From Congeria kusceri (Eukaryota; Mollusca; Bivalvia; Myida; Dreissenidae), in assembly GCA_027627225.1 (NCBI GenBank), contig CM051029.1, forward strand, positions 18,609,656-18,673,655: a stretch of DNA of 64,000 nt, read 5' to 3'. Positions 22,969 to 35,283 of the stretch are shown piece by piece; position 1 is the stretch's first letter, and each line of letters starts with the position of its first letter. A model generated the notes under the pieces. It was not told where the DNA came from and made no database searches. It was given only the letters and a program-made list of their open reading frames with translations. The translations under genes were made by a program, and so were the position numbers.

Positions 22969-23557
22969 CATAACAAACCCAACTTACAGTTTAGCTCTCT
23001 TGATTTGGTTTCTATATTAACTTATATAAATTTAATCAACTGATTTTTCTTTACATTTTCATTGCAGTGTAAAAATATGGGAAAATTTTTGGAACATATC
23101 CTTTAAAGAAATAAGTGAACATACCTACTTACTGTTTTGTAACCTTGCATACTGTTACTTAGCCTAAAAACTCAACTTCCTATGTTGATACACACAAAAA
23201 AATCACAAAAGCTTCACATTCCAATTGCCACTATTCAGTGAACAAAAAAATGTTAGCCTATGAACAAAATTATATCAAGGAAGTTCAAAACTGAGGAATT
23301 AAAAAGTATCAGTTTTCATTGTGAACTTGGGAGTTTGTATAAATCACTTCTCGACCTGTTTCTTTTCTCTTCCTTTTCAAAACTTAAACTTTACAGACAC
23401 ATGTTAATAAACAGAATATAACTAGAAATGTTGACAATAATGGCATAATTATGCTGACCTTGAATTATTACAAGAAATTACCACTCCTTCATGAGGCAGG
23501 GCTAACATTGTGTTTAAAAATTAAACAACAACAATTTATACTCTCAAAAGTTTTTCT

Positions 23558-23858
23558 CCTAGGCCAAAAAGAAGTAACGTTTCTGGTGTCCCGACAACCC
23601 TTCTTTTTTCATTCCGACCCTAATGTTTAGTTTACCATTTAGTTCACAAAATAGAACTGCTATTAATAATCCAACAAACAAGCTGAAACGGCTTGATGAC
23701 AAAACGGAATCCACTGTCTTGAAAGACGTAGTCATAAAATGCATTAACTGCATAAAATTTACCCAAACCAAAGTCTTGTACAAAACAATTCCAGCCTGCA
23801 GACCAGACATTTTTTGGCCATGCCACCAAAAACACAACTATTCTTTTTTTGGCCTGAT
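23558..23858. repeat. Foldback D-type element
   Basis: Left GGCCAAAAAGAAGTAACGTT and right AACACAACTATTCTTTTTTT..GGCCT are inverted. Related to 47,683-47,935. Confidence 0.7.
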
Positions 23859-25147
23859 AATCATTTCCAGAAAATACAAAACTAAACTTGTTGAAGTTTG
23901 CAGCAGGGAAAGTGTTAATACTGGGTAGGTTTCATACAAAAGATATATAAAGTTGTTAATGACATAATTAATATTAAATAATTATAATACAATTAATTAT
24001 AATATGTATATATGTGTGGACAGTAATCACTAAGTAGATATACACTGTAAAAACAAAAATAAAATTATCATGCATTCAAATATTATTAATATTGCATAGA
24101 AAACTTACTACATCTCCATTTGGAAATTAGAAACATTTAAATTAAGCACGTAGCACCAATTACGCTATATGACCCTTTACAATAATAAAAGTCATTAACA
24201 ATTATGATTATATGATAATATAAACAATAAAATAATTATTTTCAAAGCCTAAAATACTTAATGAATTGTTGTCTGCGTTTAACCTATGTATGATATTAAA
24301 CTGTTAGTTTTTTTATATAAATTAATGTTATTATGTTCCTAATTTCCAAATAAAGCTCAACTTAATATAAGCATTAATGAAATACAATATATAACAAGAA
24401 GATCAAGATGGCCCTGGGTCGCTCACCTGAGTTAAATAAATCATTAGGGCATGTACAAATGTAATAATGTGCTCAAAGATGTTTGAAGAACAATATTGGC
24501 AACAGACAACAATGACACACCACTGACAGTCATGTTTTTTTTTTAACAAATCACAAAAGTTTGAAGGAATTTGGTAGATATCGGTAAGCTTACTAGATAC
24601 ATTGCTTTGAAACTTACTTCGAAATCCATCTGACAAGAAAGTTTTCATTATTTATCCATATATGGAAAAAAGTCCCCCCCCCCTTGGCGTTTTTTTATTG
24701 TTATGAATAATGTGAAGAATTTTGGTAGAGGGTCACCCAAGGAAAATTTCTGGGAAATTATAATGCAAAGTACAACTAATGGTTTTTGGCAATAAGGCAA
24801 AGTTTTTTGATGATTCAAAATAATTTAAAGTATTTTAGTACAGGTCACCCAAGGAACATTAAAACCAAGTTTGCCTAAATTTCACAGTTCAGTTTCAGAG
24901 GAGAAGAATTTTAAAGTAAACTGTTGACAATGGACGACAATGATACAACACCGACGGACAACCACTGACCACAAAAGCTTACCCTTGAGCACTTTGTGCT
25001 CAGGCGAGCTAATAACAAAACTTAACGAAACCATGCACTATATAACACAACACCTTATAATAGAAGTGGGTGGGGAAAATTCACCCAAAGCTACGACACT
25101 ATACACAGGCAAACTGAACTGCACACAGGCATTACATGGCCATGTAC

Positions 25148-25207
25148 CTGCTACACACTCCTGTAGAACCTCCTCAAACAGCTCATCAAAAAGCTGAATA
25201 TTATCTT
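25148..25207 (-). CDS. ARHGEF4-like: Core exon 2: 60-base exon of the conserved N-terminal regulatory region
   Basis: The exon begins with two bases completing a Glu codon split with the previous exon and ends in phase 1. The acceptor is GTTTTTCAG|AA and the donor GCAG|GTACAT. With its neighbours it reads LLEDNIQLFDELFEEVLQEC, an acidic amphipathic helix-like segment. Position and character match the part upstream of SH3 that in Asef proteins binds the APC armadillo repeats, but I infer this from position, not from a recognised motif. The intron before it is about 9.9 kb, the longest within the core. As a separate small exon it could be skipped, but skipping would not shift the frame (60 bases). 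Confidence 0.82.
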
Positions 25208-25689
25208 CTGAAAAACAACATGTTAATTTTATCCACCTAGAAATGTGCTACATGTGAAGCTACCAGTTATATTCGAAGATCACATCTGCAAATTGTACAG
25301 GTATCAACAACAACATTTTCATTGTATCAACCTGTAGCAAATTCTAATATAGAGAATAAGTTTGTGACATGGATGGATAGTGTTTATCTGGCAAGGTTGT
25401 GGGATTTATATATGGTTTTATATTGAACAAGAGTGCCATCGTCACAAAGATACGCCCATCAAAGAAGCTTTTTGGGGGTTAAGATTCAATGACTAAAAAG
25501 AAACAATTCAAAAACTAATAAGGTAGAGTCATGGTATTTGTGAATCTAATTCATCTCCAAAGCCTCTCTCTAAGTGGTGAGTTGAGGTATCAAAACTATT
25601 CCATATATATTCCTAAATCTATAATCAAGATTCCAAAATAAACAAGAAACATAGAAATTCCTTTAAAACCAAATTTTTCGAATGAAATG

Positions 25690-26310
25690 CATTAAAGTCA
25701 GCACAAAAATAAAATGTTTTCAAAATTGTGACCTTGACCTTGACCCACCCACTCCATATGCATTCCCAAGTGAGGTCTAGATATAAAGTACCTACATATA
25801 AAGTTTCATTAAAATATCTCAATGCATGCTCAAGTTACTGAGCCGAAACTGTTTCTATTAACAGTAATTCAGTACATTAATTCTTAGTAACAGTGACCTT
25901 GACTTTGACCCCACCAACTCCATATGCAATCCCAAGCGCGGTCTCAATATAAGGTATCTACGTATTAAGTTTCATTAAAATATCTCAATGCGTTCTCAAG
26001 TTATTGACCAGAAACTGTTTTTCTATGTTCAGTCAAGCTATTAAGCAGAAACTGTTTTATGTTTAGTAACAGTGACCTTGAACCCACCCACCCCATATGC
26101 AATCCCAAGCGAGGTCTCGATATAAGGTATCAATCGATTAAGTTTCATTAAAATATCTCAATGCGTTCTCAAGTTATTGAGCAGAAACCGTTATATATTT
26201 TTAGTAACAGTGACCTTGACCTTGACCCCACCCACCCCACATGCAAACCAAAGCAAGGTCTTGCAATAAGGTATCTATGTATGAAGTTTCATTACAATAG
26301 CTTACTCCGT
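25690..26310. repeat. Tandem repeat, about 150-bp unit, about 4 copies
   Basis: Units share TGACCTTGACCTTGACCC, CATATGCAATCCCAAGCG, AAGTTTCATTAAAATATCTC and TTCTCAAGTTATTGAGCAGA. Confidence 0.85.
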
Positions 26311-26314
26311 TACA

Positions 26315-26945
26315 TGACCATGACCTTGGATCTAGGGACTTGGTTCTTGCGCGCGACACTCCGACTCACCATGCTTGTCACTTCTGCCAGGTTATTTGGA
26401 AATCCATCCGTGCTGGACAAAGATATGCTCCAGACAAAATCTTTAGGATTGATTTCTTAAATTGACCTTTGACCTTGAATTGTGACCTTGACCTTGGACC
26501 TAGGGACCTGATTCTTGTGCGTGACACTCCGTCTCACTATGCAAGTCACATCTGCCGAGTTATTTGAAATCCATCCATTCTGGACAAAGATATTATCCGG
26601 ACAAAGTGTTTAGGATTGCTTTTTTAAATTTGACCTTTGACCTTGAATTGTGACCTTGACCTTGGACCTAGGTACCTGGTTCTTGCGTGCAACACTCCGT
26701 CTCACTATTCGTGTCACTTCAGTTATTTGAAAATCCATCCATGCTTGACAACGATATTCTCCGGACAAAGTGTTTAGGATTGATTTTTTTAATTTGACCT
26801 TGAATTGTGACCTTGACCTTGGACCTAGGGACCTGGTTCTTGCGCGCGACACTCTGTCTCATCATGCTTATCACTTCTGCCAAGTTATTTGAAAATCCAT
26901 TGAAGCTGGACAAAGTTATGCTCCGGACAAAGATCTCCCGCCCCA
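26315..26945. repeat. Tandem repeat, about 155-175-bp unit, 4 copies
   Basis: Units share TTGGACCTAGGGACCTGGTT, GCGCGACACTCCGTCTCA, GTCACTTCTGCC, GAAAATCCATCC and TTGACCTTTGACCTTGAATT. They follow directly on the 150-bp array and share its GACCTTGACC core. Confidence 0.88.
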
Positions 26946-27036
26946 CGCCTCGCCCGCCCACCCGCTCCGACGTTCCCATAATATGGCCTTTTTTCAATGG
27001 GGCAAAAAGGAACAGACTCTGAATGAACAGTCTTCA

Positions 27037-27553
27037 GGCCCACATTAAAATTAACTTTGTTTGCCATTGCCTACCTACCAGATGAAAAAGTCCCGACTCA
27101 AAAGTTTTTTTATTTGTTTAATCAAACCAGTTTGTTTTTTTAAATTCCGAATATTCTTTTTTGATTTTGGGTTAAATAAAAGCTCGCTCTTGTTTAATTT
27201 CGGTTCTTTTCCATTGATTTAATAAATTAATCAGCTAGACCCTTGCTTATAATAGGCCATATCAAAATGCAATTCTAATCATGTTATATCAAACTTGTGA
27301 AAACAAAGGGCTGTTTGTCAGCATTCATTGTCGAATTAAAGATGATTGCTAGCAAGTTCTCATTACATCAACAGACACTTGATTATATTATCAAAAGCAT
27401 TAATAAAAGCTATATTTTTACGCTAAATGTATCATTAATAAATTTGCAATGTTTGGGGGGTTAAAAAAAACACAAAAAACTTGCCTACCTACCTACTCTT
27501 TACCAGCAACCTTGGGTAGGCAGTGGCAAACAAACAATTTTGTCGGCGTAGCT
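27037..27553. repeat. Foldback element G, copy 1
   Basis: Left GTTTGCCATTGCCTACCTAC and right CCTTGGGTAGGCAGTGGCAA are inverted ends. The second copy at 58,868-59,757 is invaded by a SINE and a hairpin. Confidence 0.8.
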
Positions 27554-29865
27554 GTCTAAGATCACTTTTGACCTAGATTTCTTGCGATAATTATACAGCA
27601 GGAAAATTGAATGCCAAGGGAATGCAAACTTCAAACAATGGTTTAACGTATACCAATAACTGTTGCATACTTTTGGGGATTAAAAATTTACATAATTGTT
27701 TACATAAGCAGTTAAAATGAAATTATAAACATTTCCACGACATATACTCTAGAACTGAGGCTAATTTTGAACGTATTTTCTCATTGTATGCCATAAACAT
27801 AATGCTATATTCATTCACGTAACGAATAACTATTTTGTTTAGCCTACATTTATATAAGCGTTACGCTCTATAAATAGCAACTGTTCCCATGCATAAATCT
27901 CATTCACAGAGTTGCCGTTCCATGTAGCCCATTGATTCTAGCGAGTTCATTACATTCAAGAAACAGTAGTGTCATTCTAAAAATAGCACGCGTAGCTAGC
28001 AACAGTTGTATAGCTGTGTAAATATACTCGTACATGCATCAATAATAGCATTCAGAGAATCCTAAACCTAAAAATTTTCAATAAATGTGGAATTTATATT
28101 ATAAACTTACTGTTAATTTGATTTAAAATTGTGGTTACGGTTTATTAACGATTATTTATAATTGCATCTTTCTATCAACTTCTCCAGTAGATGTTATTTA
28201 ATCTGTAAAAAGATGCTACATTTTCTATAGAAAAAATGTTATGAAAGAAGATTCGGAATATGTCGAATTGTTATTCACGTAGCATGAATACACAATTTGC
28301 AATACTAATTATACAAAGGAACCCTTGATATATCATATTTCTACTGATATAATTAAAAATCGTCATAGTCTAATGAATTTTTATGTTTGCGTTATCAAAA
28401 ATAAAGTCTTAACATTACAAAAATCGCCGAATGTTCCCGGACTATTGCTTTTTATTGGGATACACAGTATACATGCTTATTTGACTTCAAATCGTTATTA
28501 TATTAGATAACTAACATGAATGGTATATTACCGGTACTATAAATAACTATATAGACTCGTCTGATACATAATAATTTTAATTCATTCCCGAAATTATTTT
28601 CTTACATTGTTAATTTGTTAAATTGGCTTGACAAATTCAGATAACAATTATGTTAACCTAAATTATTTTGGTTATTCATATATCACTGGTGGAAACATGG
28701 AGTTGTATGATTGGTTTATTCACGGCATAGATATTAATTATAATTTTATTTAATTTTTAAATTTATAAATTTATCTCAAATTAACTTTTGGGTCCGAGAA
28801 GTTTTTTTATAGCGTCCGAAAAATCTGGGGTCCAATAAGATCCCTAATGTTGGTGGGGACCAAAAAATCTGGGATCTGAGAAGTCATGTAACCGATCATC
28901 CTGGCCGTCTGTTTAGGTAATTTTTAAATGACATCTCAATATTAATTTCAACGCCGATTGTCTTTTTTAAAGACATTTCTTGTTAAGGTTGGCCTTATGC
29001 TAATACATGTACACGAGGCTGAGGACAAGTTAACTGTCTTTCGGGCAAGAACATTTGGAAATTTTGGTTAGTCTGACAAGTGCAAAACATTTGGCTGTTA
29101 TAAAATGCTGTTTATAATGTTTCTGGAAAGTGAATTAACATTTTTAACTTGACTACTGTTGGAAAAATAAAAGCGAAATTTGTGTACACTTCTCTTCCAA
29201 AGTGACCTGAGTAAAAATAACATGAATCATTATTTCTTTACATAATACAGACAGAAAGTTTGGTAGGTAACATATGTCAATAATGTGATATCTCCTAGGT
29301 ACATCGTATACTACAATGTATGAAACTTTCCTGCAAATAAAACAACTGTAATAAATTGTTGTATTTTTTTTTCAGTTGGGAAAGAAGCTTTAAATAGTGT
29401 TGACATACATGTACCAATACACATCACCGGGAAAACGCTTCATCTATTTTCATTTTCATACACCCAAACTAAACCTAGCAAAAGATATTTAAAGTCATAG
29501 ATTGAATACTATAAAACAGTTAACTAGGCATATCGCTTTTTAAATGTTGAGAAATCTTTACAAAAATTAAGAATACCATTTTATGTACATGTAGTTCAAA
29601 TATTGAGCAAACAACTTTTACTTCCTCTTAACTTTTGGACAATAGTTTTATTTCAATAAAAATGAAAATTGCAAAATTGTCGAGAGTTTATAGCAGAAAA
29701 ACCTGACTCTGAATAGCATTCATATTTCAAAAGCATGACTGAACATTTAACACTTCCGTGTCATCAATGGAACACATGGGCCAATTTCTGAAATTCTCTT
29801 AAGTCTCGTATATCATCAATCAACATTTTTATTATGTTACCACAAAAGCTACTTTTGATTGTGAC

Positions 29866-30001
29866 AATCTCGTATACAATTTTCATGCAAATTTTAAAAT
29901 GTCTTTCATATAGTTCATGCCCAATTAATTACAATCTCGTATACAATTTTCATGCAAATTTTAAAATGTCTTTCATATAGTTCATGCCCAATTAATTACA
30001 C
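29866..30001. repeat. Exact tandem duplication, 68 bp, 2 copies
   Basis: CAATCTCGTATACAATTTTC through CCCAATTAATTA occurs twice back to back with no visible difference, so the event is recent or an assembly artefact. Confidence 0.9.
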
Positions 30002-30478
30002 TTTAACTTATGTTCTATTAACATACTAAAGAATTTTTTAGAAATCCAATAGCCATATTCCAGAAACATCTTAAGTATATCTTAAAATATTTTCACTTAC
30101 GGTAAAAATTTGTAGATGTTATATTGCAAAAACTATGTATAAATGTATGAATCTTTTTCTAGTTATATAAATAATAGTTTCTACTAATGGTGATAATTAA
30201 TAAACACTAAGCACAATGCACTGAACGAAATAAAACGTTAAATAAGATGTTGATTTTAAGATTAAGGATAAGATATTACTTAAGATGTTTCTGGAATACA
30301 GCCCCAGACCAGTCAATCAACATTAGCCGGAGTTAGGGTTGAATATTGGTACTTCATAAATTATACCCATTTTCTTATTCTATTCACAGCTGAAATATCG
30401 TCCCCTGAAAGCCAGAAGGTGTATCAGCATATATGCAAAGAAGGCTGATAGCCGCTTCTGGCTTTCCAGGGGATGATA

Positions 30479-30741
30479 TGAGGCGCGTCGTGAGAAAACT
30501 GGTCTTAATGCATGTGCATAAAGTGTTGTCCCGGATTAGCCTGTGCAGTCCGCACAGGCTAATCCAGGACGACACTATCCGCTTTTATGGTATTTTCTGC
30601 TTCAAGGAAGTCTCTTCTGAACATAAATCCACTGTCGGCGGAAAGTGCCGTCCTGGGTTAGCCTGTGCCGACTGCACAGGCTAATCCGGGACGACACTTT
30701 ACGCACACGCATTAAGACCGGTTTTCCCACAATGCACCTCA
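30479..30741. mobile_element. Foldback element A, best-preserved copy (reference)
   Basis: About 262 bp. Left end TGAGGCGCGTCGTGAGAAAA, right end its inverted counterpart before CTCATATATA. Each arm contains the palindrome AGCCTGTGCAGTCCGCACAG, and the two arms repeat CGACACTTTACGCACA-type blocks. The centre is ATGGTATTTTCTGCTTCAAG. No open frame of note, no tRNA boxes and no poly-A, so it is a non-autonomous DNA element (MITE). TA-rich flanks suggest a short AT target site. Confidence 0.92.
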
Positions 30742-31130
30742 TATATATTTATCAAAACATAGTATCTGATGGCTTATCATACTTTAAAATCAACTTAATG
30801 CACAGTTTACATTTTGTGACATTATTTGCATTTGTGACATTGTATTGTTTGATGATTCGATTTATTAAAAATGACCTTAACACAAATGTGAACACTTGAT
30901 TTTAGTTCAAAAATGTCAGAAGGCAATACTTGTATATGATATATAATGCATTAGGTGCTAGGAAAAACATTGTGATTCACATCTGGAAATGAATGTACAG
31001 TGTATAATGCCCACAAAATTTGAATAAATGATTTTATGTTTTTTTTTCAAAAAGGTACTCATTATACATAGGTGTTTTTCAGTAATATGCTAAGAAAGGA
31101 CATGTACAGAATGGCATTCCGTTCCAGGCG

Positions 31131-31205
31131 TCTGAAAACATAGATAGATCTGAAAACATAGATAGATCTGAAAACATAGATAGATCTGAAAACATAGATA
31201 GATAA
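31131..31205. repeat. Tandem repeat, 20-bp unit, about 4 copies
   Basis: TCTGAAAACATAGATAGATC repeats perfectly. Confidence 0.97.
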
Positions 31206-32472
31206 TATTATGACTTACAAAACAAATTCTTTCTAACATTCAGAATCTCTACTCACTTGTGATCCATGAATTCAGAATATCCGAATCATGCGGGGCAGCC
31301 CAAATGAATTCAAAATAATAATTCCAATTTGTGTCGTCCGGAAAGAATGTACTGAAACACTGTCTTCGAATCTGGCATGCTGCCATTTTTTTTATCACTC
31401 TCGCAAAATGATTTACATATTTATTATATTTTATTATTCTGTTTTTGTTATCTCTGTAAAATACAAATAATTTATCACTTTTTTATGTTTGCTTGTAATG
31501 CAAAAAGATTCTGCTTTCACATTTTCTGTTGAAACACTCAATAATTTCCTGTGAACGTGTCACACCATTTTTATTTTCCATCAGACTGTCATGCCAATTT
31601 TCTGACATTTAAATTACCAATGTTTCTATTTCAAACCACAAATTTTTGAAAGAAAGAACTATCCCACTTAAGTTCCTTATTTTCTCAACACTTCAAGAGC
31701 TTCAAAATTGCAAATGCTCCACTACTGTTTTGTTTTATTTCCAAATCAAAACTACAATTTATTACGCACAAATTGCAAAATGTATTCATACAATCGTAAA
31801 AACAATAATAATTCCTAACATCAGCTGATATTTAATCCAATTTACACATTAACTATTTACAGACCAGGTGTTTTGATAAAATTAATCAATCCATCTATAT
31901 CTAATCCAGCATTAGTCTTTTGTCTTATAATGTTATCAAAGACATAAATCTACAAATCTGAGTCTGTATAACGAGTGTTCAGTTTTCTTGTTCTTTTAGG
32001 CCACCTTCTATCACAAAAACATGAACCAACTAGTTTTATTACCTTGTACTATGTAATAACTAATCTTACATGATAAGCGCTAAATTTCTATAGACAAAGA
32101 ACAAATTTATCATTGTAAAACTTCTCATTAAACAACGCAAAAAGAAGTCCCGATTCTGGGCGAAGCATAGTAAAAAGTAGTTCCAATTACAATTGCAAAA
32201 ATATATGTCAAATCATGTTAAAATCGATATAATTTTCGCATTATTGTTGTTTATCAGCCAATAAACAACTCTTTGTCGTTCTAATGCGTAGCTATAAAAC
32301 AACCTCATGGTTTACTTCAAAATCCATTGGTTGATAAACGATAAATCAAAAAAAAAATCTTAATTGAACACTGTTTTAAAACAAGTCAAAATTGCACTTC
32401 GATTCGGCCGAAAGTGTTCTGAAATAAATTTAATCACTTAAGGTATAGAGTCTGAATCTCATGATTGTATTA

Positions 32473-32929
32473 AACAACAAGATTCTGTGTTTGATAAACA
32501 CACATGCCCCTGGTTGGTGCTGGGTAGCCCATTTTTTAGTCCAAATTAGGTCAAGGTCAAAGTGAGGTTGGGTGATATGGGTGGATTGGGAACGGTTATA
32601 AGTAACAACTGTGTAAATATCTAATCGTTGTAGTAACCGGTGTTGGTGCTAGACGAAACGGTAAAATCTAGTTAACCAAGAAATGGCACTTTTGAATTAT
32701 TATAAGTCCAAATTAGGTCAAGGTCAAGGATGAAGTAAGGTTGGGTGATATGGGTGGATAGGGAATGGTCATAAGCAACAACAGAGCAAGTATAAAAGTG
32801 TTGTAGTAAACGGTGTTGGTGCTAGACGAAACGGTAAAATCTACTTAACCTTGTCATGGACGGAAGGACGGAAAGACGGACAGGACGATCACTATATGCC
32901 TCCTGCATTGAGATGCCGGGGCCATAAAA
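32473..32929. repeat. Interspersed repeat F, copy 2 (internally duplicated)
   Basis: The AGGTCAAGGTCAAAGTGAGG to GACGAAACGGTAAAATCTA section occurs twice in this copy (from about 32,545 and 32,707) and once in the 21,175 copy. Confidence 0.85.
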
Positions 32930-33577
32930 TGACCTGCATAACAGACATCCTCTTAAAACTGGCACTACATAATTTCGATTTTTTTAATACAAAATTTAAG
33001 CAAGTATTCCATGATAACTGATTTATTCAATAATATTCCAAGTTTACACATACATTGTCCTAAAATCACAGGTTTCTTTTCCATAAATAATATATATCCT
33101 TCTTAAAACCACCCTACTTTTTGTTATATATTGACACATTCTTTTCAACATCCAACAACACAACTTGGACCTAGGACATTTATAAGTAACAGCTCAGGCA
33201 TTTTATCTGACAAATATTTATGGTTGCGTGTGCAAGTATTTATACAACGTATGTCTATATACGTCACTTAGGTCAACACCAAACTTGGGGCAAATATTAC
33301 CGCTGATAAACGGTAAAATAAAATACCAAATTGGTGCCAAAATTAATATTGTCGCACATTTTTTTTAAAAAAGTCAACACAGGGCGTGTATCAAATGGTA
33401 CTGATAAATTAAAATCATCCAATACAGACATATTTCTTTTCTTTAATTAAACAACAATGAACTTTAGCGGCTACTAGCCAAAGGGATTTTGGTTTGGTGT
33501 TAATTTGTTTGTTGTTGTTTTTTGTCTTGTTTCTTTCACATAAAGTGTCAAATCTTTCCATAGAAAATATTTTTGCT

Positions 33578-33900
33578 AATAGGGCGTACAAAAAATATGT
33601 TTGTTTCAGTTTACCCGACATACCCTAAAAAAATGCCCCGACCCTAAAACATTGTATTGGGTTTGTCAGATTGATTTTTGTTTTATTTACCTTTTTCAAT
33701 AATTAAATGTGTTTGTGGATAAATAAGTGTTTTGTTTTTATAGTATCCACTTATAAACATTGTTTTGAATATTTATTCAGTTTTAGAATCTTCAAGTTGA
33801 CCATTTCTACAATAAATAAAAATAAATAAATCCCGACCTACCTACCCTAATTTTTTTCGGCATGTAACCTGAAACAAACATGTTTTTTTTTACGCCTACA
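33578..33900. mobile_element. Foldback element D copy
   Basis: Left AATATGTTTGTTTCAGTTTA and right TAACCTGAAACAAACATG..TACGCCTAC are inverted. The inner CCCGACCTACCTACCCTA matches the other copies. Confidence 0.85.
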
Positions 33901-34246
33901 TATATTTTTTTTACACCTAGGTAATATCTATACAACCGTCTTCCTTGGAGGAATTCAGAGTGGATTCATGGGCAGTTACAATTTGATGATATATGCCAGA
34001 ATGGGCGAGTTCTTTCACATTTTTTTTTTAAATTGTGATGTATAAAGTTGACAAATTTCTTTTATTTACAACTTGATTGTGTGTCATTTCTTTCCAAAAG
34101 AAAATGATTTCAGTATCATTTACACTAATCAGGTAATTTCTTTTGTTTTCTTTAACACGTTTTCAGTGGATTTGGAAGGTGAAATTCTAAGTTCTAACCC
34201 TGAATGGACCTCCCAAACAATAATTTCAAATACATAGACATAATAA

Positions 34247-34675
34247 AACACTGTATTATGTGAAGTTAGAATAAGACATCAAACATAGAATGGACATGAT
34301 TTTTTTTTTTTCAAATAAAATTGAGCATTTCATGTTGTTTATGTACATTTGTTATATTATGTTAGCATTTTTCCATGACTGTTTCATTAAAACTGATTGT
34401 GTCTTTGATCATTTTTACTGTATTTATAAACTGTGCTCATGCACACATGGACACGGTTCAATTTTTGTGTGAAATTGTGTAAATCCATACAAGTATACAG
34501 TTTTGCGGTAAAATCAATTTTAGTGATGCAGTTATATATGCAGGTGTGTATTGCACTAATAACTCTGCAAAATTCTTAAATTACAAGTCGTAAACTGCAT
34601 ATAAAACATTGCTGTAATAAAACAGTTGATTGTATATTTGATGTCTTATTCCAACTTCATATAATAGTGTGTTAT
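34247..34675. mobile_element. Foldback element H, full copy 1
   Basis: Terminal inverted repeats of about 40 bases: ATTATGTGAAGTTAGAATAA and GACATCAAACATAGAATGGA at the left, complement at the right ending TATAATAGTGTGTT. Similar copies are at 50,868-51,313 and, right half only, 37,906-38,112. No open frame. Confidence 0.88.
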
Positions 34676-34705
34676 AAGCTCTTCTTTCTACAAGCAACGC
34701 TTACC

Positions 34706-35043
34706 AGGCCTTTTTTATGCAATTTTGGGGCCGAAATTTGGCCCCATTCCCCAAATGAAAGTATATATCTTTCCCCTATTTTAACCTAAATATTCCCGTC
34801 AGAATGTTTAATTTATGTACAAAATTTTTTGACCAAAATCGGATAAAAGTTGGCCAAGACAGTGGATTTTTGTGAACAATGTACCTGTTTTTTTCTCGAA
34901 ACCCAGTTGCATGCATTTAATAAATGTATTACATAACATTTTATGTATGTTTATATTACATAGTAGATGTATAATAATAATCTATAATGTATAATAATGA
35001 TTTTACAAAATTCCTGAAAATTCCCCTTTTACCGTTAAATTCC
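34706..35043. repeat. Interspersed repeat C, copy 5 (inverted, beside exon)
   Basis: Begins GGCC..GGGGCCGAAATTTGGCCC and ends TTCCCCTTTTACCGTTAAAT, only about 40 bases from the donor of core exon 1. Confidence 0.85.
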
Positions 35044-35084
35044 ACTCTTGAAAGAACCTAAAACCTCCAAAAACGGCTGCTTAC

Positions 35085-35283
35085 CAAGTAGGCAGGACAC
35101 AGGGCGGGGTCTGCTGCAGCGCTCATGGTGTCTCATGACGACCGATTTCTCTGCAGTATCCATGGCAACCGTGTCTGAGATTTCCACGTCTGCCCACCGT
35201 ACTCCCACCTCCGACCTGCTGCGATCGGGGTGGGGAGAAGTGGACTGGTCCCGTTGTATTCGGATATGACCCTCATGGACTGC
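35085..35283 (-). CDS. ARHGEF4-like: Core exon 1: start of the shared RhoGEF region
   Basis: This exon has 66 codons plus one base, phase 0 in and phase 1 out. The acceptor is CTGTTTTTAG|GCAG and the donor CTTG|GTAAGC. The peptide runs AVHEGHIRIQRDQ, a Ser/Pro/Arg-rich stretch, VRWADVEISDTVAMD, then RHHERCSRPRPVSCLL. It is GC-richer than its surroundings and is the common acceptor for the proposed alternative first exons. Oddly, its first 45-50 bases and acceptor are the founder-like unit of a tandem array that continues upstream in the intron to about 36,150. A 340-bp interspersed repeat ends 40 bases beyond its donor. No named domain is visible. By position it lies near the region through which Asef proteins are regulated. 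Confidence 0.85.

Larger units (their letters stand above)
20747..25147 (-). other. Intron between core exons 2 and 3 (4.4 kb)
   Basis: It holds an ATC microsatellite (20,900-20,935), repeat F (21,175-21,487), compound foldback B, two tRNA-like SINEs, a 33-bp minisatellite, a foldback D-type element and a repeat with AAGATCAAGATGGCCCTGGG/CTCAGGCGAGCTAA ends (24,390-25,015). Bases 22,985-23,550 and 23,930-24,385 are AT-rich with nothing recognised. Confidence 0.75.
25208..35084 (-). other. Intron between core exons 1 and 2 (9.9 kb)
   Basis: It contains nested 150- and 175-bp tandem repeats (25,690-26,940), foldback G (27,037-27,553), a 68-bp duplication, foldback A (30,479), a 20-bp repeat, repeat F copy 2, foldback D, foldback H (34,247) and repeat C copy 5. 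Bases 27,555-29,870, 30,745-31,130 and 31,210-32,470 are AT-rich with no recognised gene. A GTGAGT donor-like site at 31,240 is not preceded by an open frame of the right phase. Confidence 0.75.

Noticed and set aside
31200..31400. Extra exon with a good donor (CACAAG|GTGAGT) near 31,240
   Set aside because: The frame needed to join core exon 2 meets a TGA seven codons upstream, and core exons 1 and 2 already join in phase.
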